64,000 nucleotides of DNA, taken from contig NC_079420.1 of assembly GCF_026213295.1 (NCBI RefSeq), forward strand, positions 7,544,336 through 7,608,335, in the 5' to 3' direction. A program made the translations under genes and the position numbers. The number at the start of each line of letters is the position of its first letter. Within the stretch, counting starts at the first letter, position 1. Source of the DNA: Gadus chalcogrammus. Taxonomy: Eukaryota > Chordata > Actinopteri > Gadiformes > Gadidae. Below, piece by piece: positions 42,535 through 60,495 of this stretch. The notes under the pieces were generated by a model that was not told the origin of the DNA, did not search any database, and worked only from the letters and a program-made list of their open reading frames with translations.

Positions 42535-42903
42535 TACATATGGTCGCCAGATTGTCTCCAATGCCAGCGTACTCTTCCTGCATACCGCCGCGGAGGGCAG
42601 AAGCACCTGCCAAGGAAGCGCTTGTGCGGTACAATGACAATGTAAGTTTACATATCGACGTGTGCTGATCTGTAATCTGCTAGATTCAAGTCCAGGTTGT
42701 GAGATTCGAAGTTAGGGAAAATACGACATGTTGGTTATTTGGTTAGTGAGAGAGGGACCCAACCTGTAGATGATCAGGATCCAACAATTGTCAATATTGG
42801 TGTTCAGACCGAATTTCGTGGTGGATGTTTGTTTGCATGCTCGCCATTGGTAGATGGTGGATATTCATTTAGCATTATAACCTCATTCTGTTATTAATCC
42901 TTC

Positions 42904-42909
<6 letters not shown>

Positions 42910-42977
<68 letters not shown>
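42910..42977. repeat. (TA)n microsatellite
   Basis: A pure TA array of about 68 bp. Confidence 0.97.
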
Positions 42978-42979
<2 letters not shown>

Positions 42980-43784
42980 AACAGTAGTCTCAAAGAAGAA
43001 AATAATTTAATTACTTTTGGATGAATAGGCTAACGTGGAGCTATTGTGATCGACGTTGAACTTATTTGACAATATCTATCTGAATCTCATTTGTTAGTCA
43101 AAAGGTTTGGATAGGCCAGACTATGTTGTTGTTTGCTTGTTGAGCATTATGATTAGTATATGCATGGATAGACAATGATATTAGAAAGAAAATTGAGCAT
43201 ATGCAGGATTTGCTAGAATTGGGTTATGTTTTAGTTTTTATGCATCTAGTGTGGCTGTTATATAGTGCTTCCATATGGGATCACTTTTCAATATAAAATG
43301 TCATTATTCAAGGATATAATCACATCCATAATCCTCCATAAATGTAAAGGCCCACAGAACACTCTGGATAAGCAAACTGTATTAACCTCATGACAGGCTT
43401 GAATGATTCATGATTATTGAGGTGTTTTTTTGTTTTGTAGAAAAAGTGTTAGATATAGCTCTGACTCATGGCAAGCCAACATTTAGGTGCTGCGTATGCA
43501 GTCAACGTCACACGGACATCTTTCCAATAATAATCAATTATAACAGTGGGGGTGGACTGCAGCTTTCACAACCAGTGCTCATGGACCTATTGGCAGCCAC
43601 GCCTCCCTCGTCTATAAAAAGGAACTAAAGTTCCCCAGTGATCTGATACAAACAAACCCAAACACCTAGCATGTTAACACATGCTAAAAATACCATAATG
43701 TTCCAAGCCTTACTTCCCCTGATATTGTTTGTTGATTCTCAGCCTTGATTTGATTGAATAGGGACCAATTATCTAGTCTTAGCT

Positions 43785-43824
43785 GAATATGTAAGAGCTG
43801 TTCTCAAACAGCTCTTACATATTC
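43785..43824. repeat. perfect 18-bp hairpin
   Basis: GAATATGTAAGAGCTGTT and AACAGCTCTTACATATTC flank the 4-nt loop CTCA with no mismatch. Confidence 0.92.
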
Positions 43825-43942
43825 CATGTCAACATTGGTTCAAATTATGTTTAGATAAAAAACTGTTTGTTTACATGATGGCCTTGTGTTCCTTGTCTGA
43901 TTCTAGTGAAAAAAAAACATGTTATTTGAAAGTAAGACAGGA

Positions 43943-43971
<29 letters not shown>
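43943..43971 (+). repeat. short (TG)n microsatellite
   Basis: About 14 TG units followed by GGTGCGAGTG variants. Confidence 0.95.
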
Positions 43972-43974
<3 letters not shown>

Positions 43975-46739
43975 CGAGTGTCGTGGGTGCGAGTGTGTGC
44001 GTGTTATGTGAGTGTTACAGTTTTTTGTTGGGGTTTGTTGAGTGTGCGTGTAGAGCAAGACAAACGGATAATGGTTTGGTAATCATTGCTCGCTAGTATA
44101 GAGTCTTGACTCATCCTATTTCCATTCCAAGTAGGCCACTTATTTAACCTATTTTTAAACACCATGTTTGACTGTTGGTTTATATATATGATTTTATGTG
44201 AGTTTCTTCTTTTGCTAAACCATTTGGACACAAATGACATTGACGTCTAGACTGTATAAGATATGTTCGTTTTGCAGCTCGTTACGGGGCAAGCATTCAG
44301 GGAAATTGAGTTTGAAGTTGGAGTATGTAAGTAAGTAGTCAGTAGTAAGAATGGACTTCAGGTTCTCCAGGTTCCCAATGGGGTATAATATCCAACTCAC
44401 ATTCAGTGTATTGGTATGTTTACAGGGTTAATTCAATGCAGTATGTATTTGTACCAGTGTGTAAACCTCTGATGTTTTTGGCAATTTCATTTGAAAAAGG
44501 TCTCCTTAGAATATATTGTCCTTTAGTGAGCTATTCAAACCTTTTGAGCTTTATCTTGCTCTCTCAAACCTTTGGGATGGCTATAAACCACATTGAAATC
44601 CCTTAATCTTTTGATTCTACGAACAGGGGGATATTGTTGCAGCCAGCATGAACGTGTTGGACAATGCAAGGTGTTTGGATGGGGTGAGAGTGTTTGGCAT
44701 GGCAAGTGTCGGTCGTGAAGCAGCTCATAGTTGGGGAACGTTTAGCCTAGTAACATGAGTAACATGAGAAACCTAACAGAGATCTGATGAGATTAATGGC
44801 GCCAGTGTCGCAGAGGTTGTAGACGTTGAAAACAGGCATTTCTCAGGTCAGTGTTTTTCTTGGATGTTTAAGCAGATATAAGTGATGAAAAATAGGGGCT
44901 GACTACAAAACAGCTTGTGAATTTATATTTTTTAAAACGGGAAATAGCACTTTTTGTCAAGTTGTATCAGCATTCATTGTATCTGTATTCTTCTTTATCT
45001 TTTTACTTTCGTGCTGCAGGTTTCCATAGTTTTACATGCATTTCTTCATAATCATAAACAGAAAACCTTGATAAACTATAACCTCACATTCAATTACATT
45101 TGAATTTCTATAACATAATATGGAAGTTGTCTTAGATTATGGTTAATCGACTGTAATTTAAGGGTAAAACTTTAAATGACAAATATCTGTAAAGCCGCCG
45201 TCATTTCAACGTTTTATGGAAAAATCTGTAAAAATATATATTTCTACAGTGTAAGCCAAGTTCAAAGGACATTTGGTTCATAACAGGGATCCCAGAGTCA
45301 TTAGCAGCCCTCCAGGGCGGCTGTCCCCGTGGTACTCTGTTACCTTGAATAGCTACCTTCTGAAGGCATTGAATTAGCTGTTACGCAACCCTGTCCCTTT
45401 CATTGGTGGCTATAGTGATTGTTACCAAGGATGCATCCAAAGACTGCATACCTCCTGGTTGGCAATCACATAACACCAGTGTTTGCGGCTCTTCGTCTAG
45501 CCTGGCAGCGGCGACAAGTGGAGGAAGTGTTAAAATGGTTATCAGTATTATTATTGTTGATATTTAAGATGCTGTGGTGGAATTAGGAGCTATTATTTGA
45601 GAGTAATTTGTTAGAATTGGCATATCCGTCTGCAAGCTATTAGTGAGTGAAATGTGCTGTGGGAATATCTGTTTGAAGTAGACTGAACCTGTCTCGATGA
45701 GCCAATTTAGATTTGACACTGCTCTTATGTCATTACTGACAAATCGGGGATTCTCGTCTCTGCCTGTCCATCACAAGTATGTGAAAGGCAACACACTCAC
45801 TTTACAACTCTCGAATCATACCTACAGGGGGTTTAATGCATATTGGAGCCTAATACATTGAGATTCAACCACTTTCATGAGGACAAAATGACAGTGACAA
45901 GATGTCACCCTCCCCCCCCCCCCCGTATACATAGATGACACATTTGAACGTATAATCACACGAGAAAGAAACACCTTTCCGGTGGACAAGCAGAGCCCCC
46001 TGGCTTCCAGGCAGGCTCTAATCTAAACGAGGTGGTGGTGAACACATTGATATGCAAATAGTCAGCGAGGACCCAAACACTGCTCGATTATCCCCTGCTT
46101 TACACACACGCTGAAGACCCGAGCGGCCGCCGACACATAGATCCCTGTCCTCCTGGCACACGCACGTCACCGCTGTTATGTAAAGAGCCGCTGATGCTGC
46201 TGCAGCCGTCTGAACGTGTGTAGTCCGACCCTCCCCCCTCCGATACATCTTGTCTCTGGGCACGCCGTGGCGGGCGGACGGCGGGGCTCAAAGACGGATG
46301 GCGTACGAAAACGGGGAAGCACGTCGGAAACGGCTTCCCCTTCCCCTGACTGAGAGCTCATTCCGCACAGTTGCTCTGGAGGAATTATCGGTCGCAGGGC
46401 TGTCAGAGAGAGAGGTTTCACCGCATGGGACGGGACATTAACCACCAGACAGGTGTTATCCTGGGCAACCCTGTGTGGCTGAGCCTAGATGGGAGGAAGT
46501 GGAGACGGCACAGCGGTAAGTTGGCAGCAGGTATAAACAAATACACACCAGAGCTGGACGGTGTCACAGCACCCACGCTCATCTCATCCCAGTATATGGA
46601 TGACTCAAGACTCACCTGTTCAGAGTTTAACCTAGACTCTGTATAGCCAACCCCTCCCGTCCCACCTACCTATTGTATGTTGTACGTCCTGGCACTTAAT
46701 GTACGCACTCATGGTATGTCCGACTTAGTTATAGTACTG

Positions 46740-46893
46740 AGTTGTGTAGCATCTTATCCTAGCCATCTTTGTTGTATATATCTTACTGTAGCCTACCAAC
46801 AGACATATATTGTTTCACCTTCTTCTGACAAATGTACTTATTGTAAGTCTCTTTGGATAAAAGCGCCTGCCAAAGCCCTACATTTAAATGTAA
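46740..46893 (+). mobile_element. SINE/LINE-like fish repeat 3' end
   Basis: GTAAGTCTCTTTGGATAAAA followed by GCGCCTGCCAAA (46843-46874) is the plus-strand form of the same core word found inverted in LDH intron 3. It is a very common dispersed repeat end in fish. The upstream boundary is a guess. Confidence 0.5.
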
Positions 46894-47226
46894 AGATGGA
46901 TGTGTGAATACACGGATAACACGGATGGATAGATCTATAGTAAACATGGCCGTGGTAAAAGCTGACAACCGAGGAGGATGGGATGGTTGGGAGGGGTGCT
47001 ACAGGGCTGGAGAGTATAGCGTGGTAGGGGCAGGGGGGGGCTGCGATCCGGGCCAGAGGTCAGAGGGGGTTCTGGAGCTGCCTCTGAGTCAGCCGGCAGC
47101 ATCCCGTCCGAGGCGTCCTCCCGTCGGAGACATGAAAGGAAGGAGGGGAGGGGGAGTAGAGGAGTCATGGAGCTGTGGTCAGCTGACTCACCGGTAGGAA
47201 CGGCTGAGGAGATAGAGGGGAGATAG

Positions 47227-47337
<111 letters not shown>

Positions 47338-47932
47338 GTATCCTTGTGCTCCTGACGGATGCACCAATTATTTAATTTCCTTTTCCCGGTGTTGGAATGC
47401 CGGAGCGAGATTCCTGTGCTCTGAGTGTTGGCCGCGTCACCTATCTCCACCACCTAGATCCTGTTTCATCCTCCCTGCCCCGAACCCGGGACTTTCCCGG
47501 TGTTTTGCGTGGCCCGAGATTGAGGAAGTGAGTGAGGTTTGTGGGTTTCTTGAGTGTTGAGTGTAAGCCCCGGATAGTGTTTATTCTGAAGAATGAACTG
47601 GTTGAATTGTATTTCTAGGGAACCATCACCACAGATTGTATTTTCTGGGGCTGCTTACAAGAGCTGTGGTGTAGAAGGACGACGTGTGGATTGGAGCACA
47701 TGGTACGAGGCGAGTGGGCATACTGCAAGTGTTTTAAGATGGTGCGGTAGAGAAAGGTGTTTTACAAAGGTAAATCATGGTACGTGTTTGTTTGTGTGTG
47801 TGTGTTAAATAAAAAAATAATAGTAGGTCACTAGGTGTGGTGTGTGTGTCTATATATGTTTATTGTTATTAATAATAATAATGATAATAATACATCATAA
47901 TCATAATCACAATATAAGGTGTGCAGTGTGCT

Positions 47933-48032
<100 letters not shown>

Positions 48033-48331
48033 TGCGAGGAGAGTGTGTGCGTGCAAGAGGAACTAATTTCTCCCGCACCTCTTAATGTTAAACTTTTTAG
48101 GGTTAATACGCCGGCAAACACACCCAGGATACGCCGGCTGTGGGTACACATGGGTGTGCTTGTGCGTTCTTGACGCGCGTGTGCACAGCCGATGCACCGG
48201 CGTGGTGAGGTGAATGAACAGAGGAGGAGGATGTAGAGCACCGCGGAGGCTGGCTGACTCACCACGAGTCACGGTGATCGCCCCAGACAAGCGACTCCCT
48301 TTTACTGTAAAGAGGTGACAGTGGGTGGGGG

Positions 48332-48453
<122 letters not shown>

Positions 48454-48542
48454 ATATGTGTGTGTATAAATATGCACATGTACCATGTGTGTGTGGGTGT
48501 GTGTGCACGTGTACATGTGTGCGTGTGTACATGTGTGTGTGT

Positions 48543-53061
<4,519 letters not shown>

Positions 53062-53851
53062 CTGAAAGGCTCCCATGACAGTAGAAAGGGCCACTATGCT
53101 CGTAGCATGATGTCAGCCACCATCCATCAGGTGAGTGACAGAAGTCCTGATTAAAGTGTAACATGTGGCCCTGGCTGGGAGGAGGGGCCCCTCCCCTGAA
53201 GGCCAGGGAGATGAGCTCCAAGGACACCCTTCATCTCATACCAGGCCCTGCCCCCCAGATGACGAATCTTCAATTGTCAAGAAGAACGGTCGATCAATAA
53301 ATGTGGATGGATTAGATTTAGCAGCCTCACAATTCACACTATTGTTTTCGTTTTTTAAGAAATTAAAATTATTATGGGTTTCAATATTTGATTTAGCACC
53401 ACCTGCTTGGTCATGAATGGAAATGATCACATCACATAACTTACCTTATGTATATAAACTAAGTTCATGTTTTTTAGCTCAGAAGAAATTGATAGAATAT
53501 ATTATAACTAGAAAATTCATATCCTACAGAAAATGCGTTGAGTGCTGTATACAAAGTGAGGTTGAAAATATTTTTTGAATAAAGCCACATAGATTAAGAC
53601 ATAAAGAAACGTTAAATGGCTTAAATCAAGTGAAGGGATTTGTCAAAAGTCTAAATGTAGTGAACAATGTAAACATGCACACCATTTTAAAAAATGTAAA
53701 TGGTTGGAAACAAATAACACAGCTGACAGCTGAATGAAAAGCGCAAAGCATTGCTAAAAATGCAGAAATGTAAAAGGAATTGAACTGAAGAATTGGAAAT
53801 AGCAGAAATTGTATGTACTCGCCTTATGCTCATTTTCCAGCCTAATTTATT

Positions 53852-53971
53852 AAAAGTTGTCCAATTGGGCGGGAAAATCGCCCAATCTGGCAACGCTGTC
53901 TGAACGTCGTAAAAAGTAGTCCAATTGAGCGAGAAAAACTGCCCAATCTGGCAACACTCCCTGCACGTCCT
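53852..53971 (+). repeat. 60-bp imperfect tandem duplication, transposon-derived
   Basis: Two 60-bp units (53852-53911 and 53912-53971) share AAAAGT-GTCCAATTG and CCCAATCTGGCAAC. The first holds an inverted pair ATTGGGCG and CGCCCAAT. The CCCGCCCAATTGG and CTGGCAACAC words are familiar from dispersed fish repeats. Confidence 0.6.
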
Positions 53972-54366
53972 CGCGCTCTAACCTCAGCCTAATGAGACCA
54001 ACTGAAAACAAGCCAACATGGAATTGTGATTTGAAAAAAGTATAAAGGTAATCGAAAATCTGTTTTCAGATTATTGAAGATACAAGTGTTGGTTTTTTAA
54101 ACCTTGGAACGAAGGTTAACGATAAAATGTTGACCAATGTACGTGTGAGAGAAGGGGCGGACGGCTCCGCCGTCCTCCCATTGACATCCATTGTAAAAGA
54201 TAGTATTTTAAAAGTAGAATATCTTAGAAAGTATAAAATATTTTAGAAATCTGAAAAACATTGCGGGATTCCAAGCTAATATGAACATTTTAAAATTGGA
54301 ATGGAGTCTCTAGGTGAAAGATTGAGAAAGGAGATTTTGTAGAGCGAATAATAAATAAGAAAGAAA

Positions 54367-54418
54367 GAAACAAACAAACAAACAAACAAACAAACAAACA
54401 AACAAACAAACAAACAAA
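54367..54418 (+). repeat. (AAAC)n microsatellite
   Basis: About 12 copies of AAAC, preceded by AAGAAAG variants. Confidence 0.96.
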
Positions 54419-55409
54419 GAATAAAACTTAAGAACAATAGTAGAGCGCTAAATGCAGAGTTCACCTAACTATAATAAGTATAAAATATGGAACACATTTC
54501 CATCAGGCTGTTTGTATTGTGTAACTGACACAGTGATTGTTGCATTATATTATCAGTGTGTAGGCCGAAGTATGATTTTGTTCATTGTTTTCATGAGAAA
54601 TACGTAAAAATGTATATTTTGTTGATGTGGGTATTAGGCGCGTTCATCGTCCTGGTGTAGGCCAGACGGTTCGCTGATGACGCTCACGCTTAAGCGTGTT
54701 CCCGACAGCGACAGTTCATGTGCACTGCGTTGGGAATCTAAAAGTTCTTCACAGCAGGATTTTATAATCCAATAAAAAACATTCAGAACTAAACATAACT
54801 TAGTAGGATCAGTTTTAAGTTTGCATGCCTTTATTTCCTTGATGCCTATCACCTACTATTCCTTTTGCTTTCAGTTATGAGAAGCACATACAGTATTGCC
54901 ACTGTATTGAAGGCAACACTTGCCGTTATCTAAAGCTGGTTTACCAATACACAACGTTTACAACTGAGCAAAGTCGATGCCAACAGACGGTTACAACGTC
55001 AATCAATAGTAAAGTATGTGATATGATGGTTGATTATTTTGTATTGAGCAAAACGTTAATGTTCCGCCATGTTCATGCAAATGGAGTTTTTTCAAGATTC
55101 GGACAATTTTAATTGTAATATTATCCTTTATTGAAATAATGACTATAAAGTAAAGTTTGAGTATTCGCCAGGCCTCCATGTAGGCTGTCTGGCACGCCCC
55201 CTTGTGGAGAAGAACGAAGCAACAATAACCCAGACCGTGGTCTGTCCATCTTAAAAAGAATACACCAAATACCTAATAATATAGAAGAAAGAAACGCACT
55301 TTGAAGGTATACATTTTTATAGTGGCTCCTGTATATGCATCTCAAAGATTGTAGCACTATGACCTACAATGACTATGCTTGTAATTATTTTGGAGGTGGT
55401 AGTTTTTAT

Positions 55410-55785
55410 TTACCCTCAAGCCCCAACAAAAGGAAACCCTAATATCAAAACATAGAACTAAAAACCAAACCCTGATAAGATCCCTAACCCCAACCAAACA
55501 CTAACCTGACCCTATAGGAAACCCTGCCCCTACAACCAAACCTTGAGCTTATAGCCTACTTAACTGTATAGAACCTAACTCTAAAACCTGACCGTGAAAC
55601 CTAACCCTTCAACCGAACCATGCCCTAACCCCTTACACATACCCCTTAAATCTAACCCCAAACCAAACCCTAAAATCTCACCCTACAAACTAAACCCCAA
55701 CCCTACCCTGACCCTTAAACAACTCCCTTAAACCTAACCCAAAAACCAATCCCTTTAACCTGACTAATACCAAACCCTTATGGGT
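55410..55785 (+). repeat. degenerate telomere-like CCCTAA-rich tract
   Basis: About 375 bp is rich in ACCCTAA, CCTAACCC and AAACCCTAA words and almost lacks G on the plus strand. The spacing is irregular, so it is a decayed satellite or an interstitial telomeric sequence, not a functional telomere. Confidence 0.6.
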
Positions 55786-55907
55786 CTATTGGGCTGACAT
55801 GAAGGCCCTCTCTGAAGCTTCAGCACCGTGGAGAGCATCGGCGAGGCAGCAGAGGGTGGAGTCTGCAGCTCCAACATCCTGATCTCCTCGTAGGAGGGTG
55901 CGTACAC

Positions 55908-55917
55908 GTCACGTGAC
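55908..55917 (+). promoter_or_regulatory. palindromic E-box GTCACGTGAC upstream of scamp5
   Basis: The 10-bp perfect palindrome matches the E-box core preferred by USF, MITF and TFEB (CLEAR-type) factors. It lies about 150 bp before the presumed end of the non-coding first exon (56065, TTTAG|GTAAGA). Confidence 0.5.
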
Positions 55918-57054
55918 CGTCCTACTCATCCATTCCGCCAAGGAACAGATTGAGTGGATGCGAGAACCGAGAACAATTCCACGAATGCATTTCCTACAAA
56001 ATATCGCATCGAATTCAAGTCCGAACCGCAGAAACATTGTAGCACCAAACCGCTGGATCATTTAGGTAAGATACATTTTTGCGATATTTTTACAATTATA
56101 CGGCCTACTTGATTTCTAGGGCGCGAACGAATGGTTGTGGCAATTCTATATTATTATTATTCGGTATGCATTCATCCCGAACGATCGATTCACCGAGTCA
56201 CGAGAATGCAAGGGCTCGATTTGTTAAGCGTTCAAAATATAGATGGTATATAGGTCTACACATTCCCGGTCGCAGGCTGCTCCTCTTGAAGGACGCTGCT
56301 CCATTGACACCAGCCTGCACGATGCCCTGTATCCCATTGCAGCATCACGACAGCAGCCCTTTTGGAAAAATGCATTTAAAACCGGCTCGTTCGTCTATGA
56401 AACGATCCCTTCATCAACTGTCTTCTAAAAGATCGTCGTGTGGCGGCAGATCCCTCCTCCGATCAGTGAACATTACAATGTCCTTGATGGCCCGTGGTTG
56501 TAGTAGGCTATAGGCTACATACTCCATCACTTGACTAGATTTGGGAGATTATTCGATTGAAAACAAAGCTCTTTTTTTAGCTCAGGCCTGTAGGTTTACC
56601 ACAACAGAGGTGGGCTTATACCAATCGAAGAGGGCATAATGATAACCCTCTGGTTATTTAAACAGCTCTTAGATCTATCTGTTCGTGGTGGCGAGAAGGC
56701 CATAGGAATGCATTGCATGAGGCAGCTCTTGTGCATGGTGAAATATAATGTATATGTCATATCGATTCTATTTTTAGTGTTTTCTACTAAATGTCCTATA
56801 ACGTACTGCATAAAAGTGATATCACCGATTTATTGGGTGTAGTTAATGCTGGAAAAAAAGGAAGAAATGTCGACCAAATGAACACACATTCATATATGTG
56901 TGCTAAAGGCCTGTGTAATGCTATATGTGTGTTGTTTACTACTGGATCATGTGGTAAGGCATGGCTGTAACCAATTGTGTAATTCTCTGCAGTTTAATCC
57001 AACAAACTACCTAAAGACAGAAGTGGCCATTTCCACAAGTACACGACAGGCACA

Positions 57055-60000
57055 ATGGCAGGTAAGCACAACCGTGAAACAATAATTGGAACACTATTGA
57101 TGCTTTCCATTAAGCCGAATGTATGGATTTGGAACAGTACTGTTCTAAATACCTACACACTTGCAACTCATGTTAAGAATGTTAACCAATGAAAGTCATA
57201 CGTGTAAATGTTCTATGTGTGTGGTGTTAAATTGACTTTGGCTCATCCTAAGTTCCATACATGTTGTGTTTGCTGCCCCCAGAAAACAACTTCCCACCCC
57301 TGCCCCGTTTCATCCCCCTGAAGCCATGCTTCTACCAGGACTTCAACGAGATCCCGGACCAGCACCGGACCATGTGCAAGAGGCTCTACTACCTCTGGAT
57401 CTGTGAGTTTATCCAGCGACAACTCCATAGTCCACCGGGCCTGTTGTTGCCGTTTTGCATTAATGAGCCAGTATGGATGATCTATGTTTATCTCAGCTTG
57501 AGAACTGCTATCGTCCTGCCCAGTGTCGGCAAATGCTCCCTCGCTGTTTTCTGTTATGCAGAGCATATTTTTTGTTTTGCCCAAAATATTATGAAGCGTA
57601 AACAGTAGAAACATTCTGGTATAGCCAGTTTACCATGTTTCAGCAAAGACAGCAACATAAGATGAGATAATATATACTTGATTGATCCGCACATTGATTC
57701 CATTTTTCTTATGTATTTCAATAAAGGCTGTGCGGCTTTCCGTTATTTATTTATTGAAGTAGCTGGCACAAGAATCCTTAAACATTTGAAATATTTGAAC
57801 ATGTTTCAACATGAACATGAATTTTGAGGCCAACATTGTGTAACCTAAGACTCTCTTCCTTATGATTTCCCTGGATTAGTAGCAGATCAACCTATCATGG
57901 ATTACATATGTGTAGAACACTTACATAATGCATTCAATATCTGTTTCATCATCACATAGGTTCCACGATTCTATTCTTGAACGTAAGTTTAATGTTTGAC
58001 TGTAGAATTAACCTCAGCGTTTGTTCGCCTACTGTAGAGTACTTCTTGTTGCGTGTACAAAAGGTAGCATGTAGCACTAGCATATATACACCTAACTTAG
58101 TCATGTAGTTATATTCTAGTGGTAAATCTAGTAGTATAATAGTGGCAGACTTACAACCCTTCTGTAGTTTTAGCTACAGATAACATATATGAATATGATC
58201 AAGCACACTTAATCAATTTGTCTTTCGGTTTTCGTCCTCCATAGTGAACAGTGCCACACTGGCCGTGAATCTCATTGGCTGCTTGGCATGGATGTGCGGT
58301 GGAGGCGGAGCAACCAACTTCGGCATGGCCATCCTGTGGCTCATTCTGTTCACTCCCTGCTCCTATGTGTGCTGGTTCAGGCCTATCTACAAGGCCTTCA
58401 AGTAAGTCTTCATAGGACTTACTCTGTGTAGTAGTCTGTAGTAACAGTCCGTTCGATTTTACGGTTTAAACTAGCATCTGTAACAAAGGTATATGTTATT
58501 CATAGCAGCGGTCTGTTATTGAGAAATAACATACAGAAATGGACCAATAAGAATCTAGCATTCCACCAGGCAATGCAGAAATGAGTAATAAAGTTGCAGA
58601 TATTATGTCATTTCTAGGTCTACGTAAGCCTTACACAAACAAACATTATTGAATTCCTTAATGTTGCTGACTCATGCGAGCTTAATATGTAAAATAACAT
58701 TTGCCATTCTAAAAACGATATCCCTTTATCTTTCTTAAAATATGTCTCTTGCAACCCTTTGTGATATTGTTGTATGTCTGCTCCCCTCACGTCGCAGGAC
58801 GGATAGCTCCTTCAACTTCATGGCCTTCTTCTTCGTGTTCATGGCCCAGGTTGTGATCAGCATCATCCAGACAGTAGGCATCCCAGGCTGGGGGGTTTGG
58901 TAAGCACTCAGACCAGACACTGGTCTCTGCATTTCCCTGGTGTTGAGCCACTAGGCTCAGTGAGAGAACACTCGATGATTAAAGGATCAAGTAATTATGT
59001 AAGAACATAACATTTCAGCTGTGGTACCAGTGGTGAGTCTAGTGGTGGAGGGATGAGTGGAACCTGCGCTGTGTGGATGTTGTAGGGTACAATGAAAACA
59101 TAGAAGGAAACATAAGACTACTTCCAAAAGGGGATGTTGTTATTGCCCTTCAAGATCAATACATATATTAAATATGATATTAAAAAGTACTAGGCGTTGC
59201 AAATCATTATGTGTCAGTTGGTTTGTGTGTGTGTGACATACACTGAAATGTGTATAAATAATAAATAATACCCATTCAAAATAGGCTTACACAAGTAGTG
59301 TTGAATGTCGCACCATCATTAGGTTTGGTAATGTGCAGTCTTGATTCTCACGCCTCCCTCCTCTTCCTCTTCTGTTCCCCAGCGGTTGGCTGGCCACCAT
59401 CACCTTCTTCAGCACCAACGTGGGCTCAGCTGTGGTCATGCTGATTCCCACCATAATGTTCACTGCAGTGGCCGTGTTGTCTTTCATCGCACTCACCAGG
59501 GTACGGGCATCGCTAAATACCTCTTAACAAGATCGATGTTGGCCATGGCTGAAATGTACCGTCATACATCGGCGCAGTCATACAAAACTCGGATCAAGTT
59601 TCGTCGATTGTGTTGCAAAGGCTCCGCCTACTCTATTGTGAAGGCCGTTCTTCTTTTCAAAACAAACAAAACAATTTTCCTTTATTCGTACCCGGAGCAG
59701 GGTTTAGTGTGCCTCTGCTAGAAAGCTCTATTCAACTCATTCAAGCAGTGGGACCACAGTGGTTCCAATGCATGTACTTGTACACGTGCATACATCGTTT
59801 AATAATTCACCACTAGATCATTTACCGACGCTTTAAAAACAAAGTGCATCCCTCCCCTTTTTGTTTGGTCTTTGATGAGCAGATACGTCTACAGCGTCTA
59901 ACTCCTGCACTCTGATGAATGATGTTCTAAGGAATTTAACTATTGATAACTGATGTATATTTTTGATAAGGAATTACACATCAGTAAGTAGGAAGCTGAT

Positions 60001-60495
60001 AAACCATTATTGATCAATAATATAGGGGGAAGGGGTGAGATTAAACAAGTTTTTCTTCTTCACACCCCTTTTTGAACGGGTAAAGCAAGTGTTAGACAGT
60101 TTCCTTTCATTTGTGGTTTTCATTGTTTGCAAATATTACCTAATTCTAACTGTCCACTTGTTTCATCATTTTATTTTATGGTTTATTATTGCTTCTTTTT
60201 TTCTTTTACTTCAAAAATATATATATTTTTTCAATGAAATTAAACTCTCAATGCCTTTGCACAGGTCCACAACCTATACCGCGGCAGTGGCGGCAGTATG
60301 GGCAAGGCCCAGGAGGAGTGGACCACGGGCGCCTGGAAGAACCCCCACGTCCAGGAGGCCGCCCAGCAGGCAGCCATGGGAGCGGCCCAGGGCGCCATGC
60401 AGCAGAACATGCAGCAGCAGAACATGCAGCAGCAGAACCCGCAGCAGAACCAGTACTCTGCCGCCCCCACCTACAACTACGACGAGCCCATGTAG
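57055..60495 (+). CDS. scamp5: Secretory carrier-associated membrane protein 5
   Basis: SCAMPs are four-pass proteins of secretory and endosomal vesicles; SCAMP5 is the short, brain-enriched type in mammals, linked to synaptic vesicle recycling. Coding exons: 57055-57061, 57283-57402, 58245-58401, 58798-58899, 59383-59500 and 60265-60495. Introns are GT-AG; product 244 residues (human 235). Seen: [20 protein letters not shown] with no NPF repeats, as expected for the SCAMP5 type; [20 protein letters not shown] (TM1); [20 protein letters not shown] (TM2); the family signature [38 protein letters not shown] (TM3); [20 protein letters not shown] (TM4); and tail [20 protein letters not shown]. 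The tail has an extra Gln/Asn-rich stretch ([18 protein letters not shown]) before the final YNYDEPM. The first coding exon holds only seven coding bases and is fixed by splice phase. A non-coding exon probably ends at 56065 and the next begins near 56993. Confidence 0.95.
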
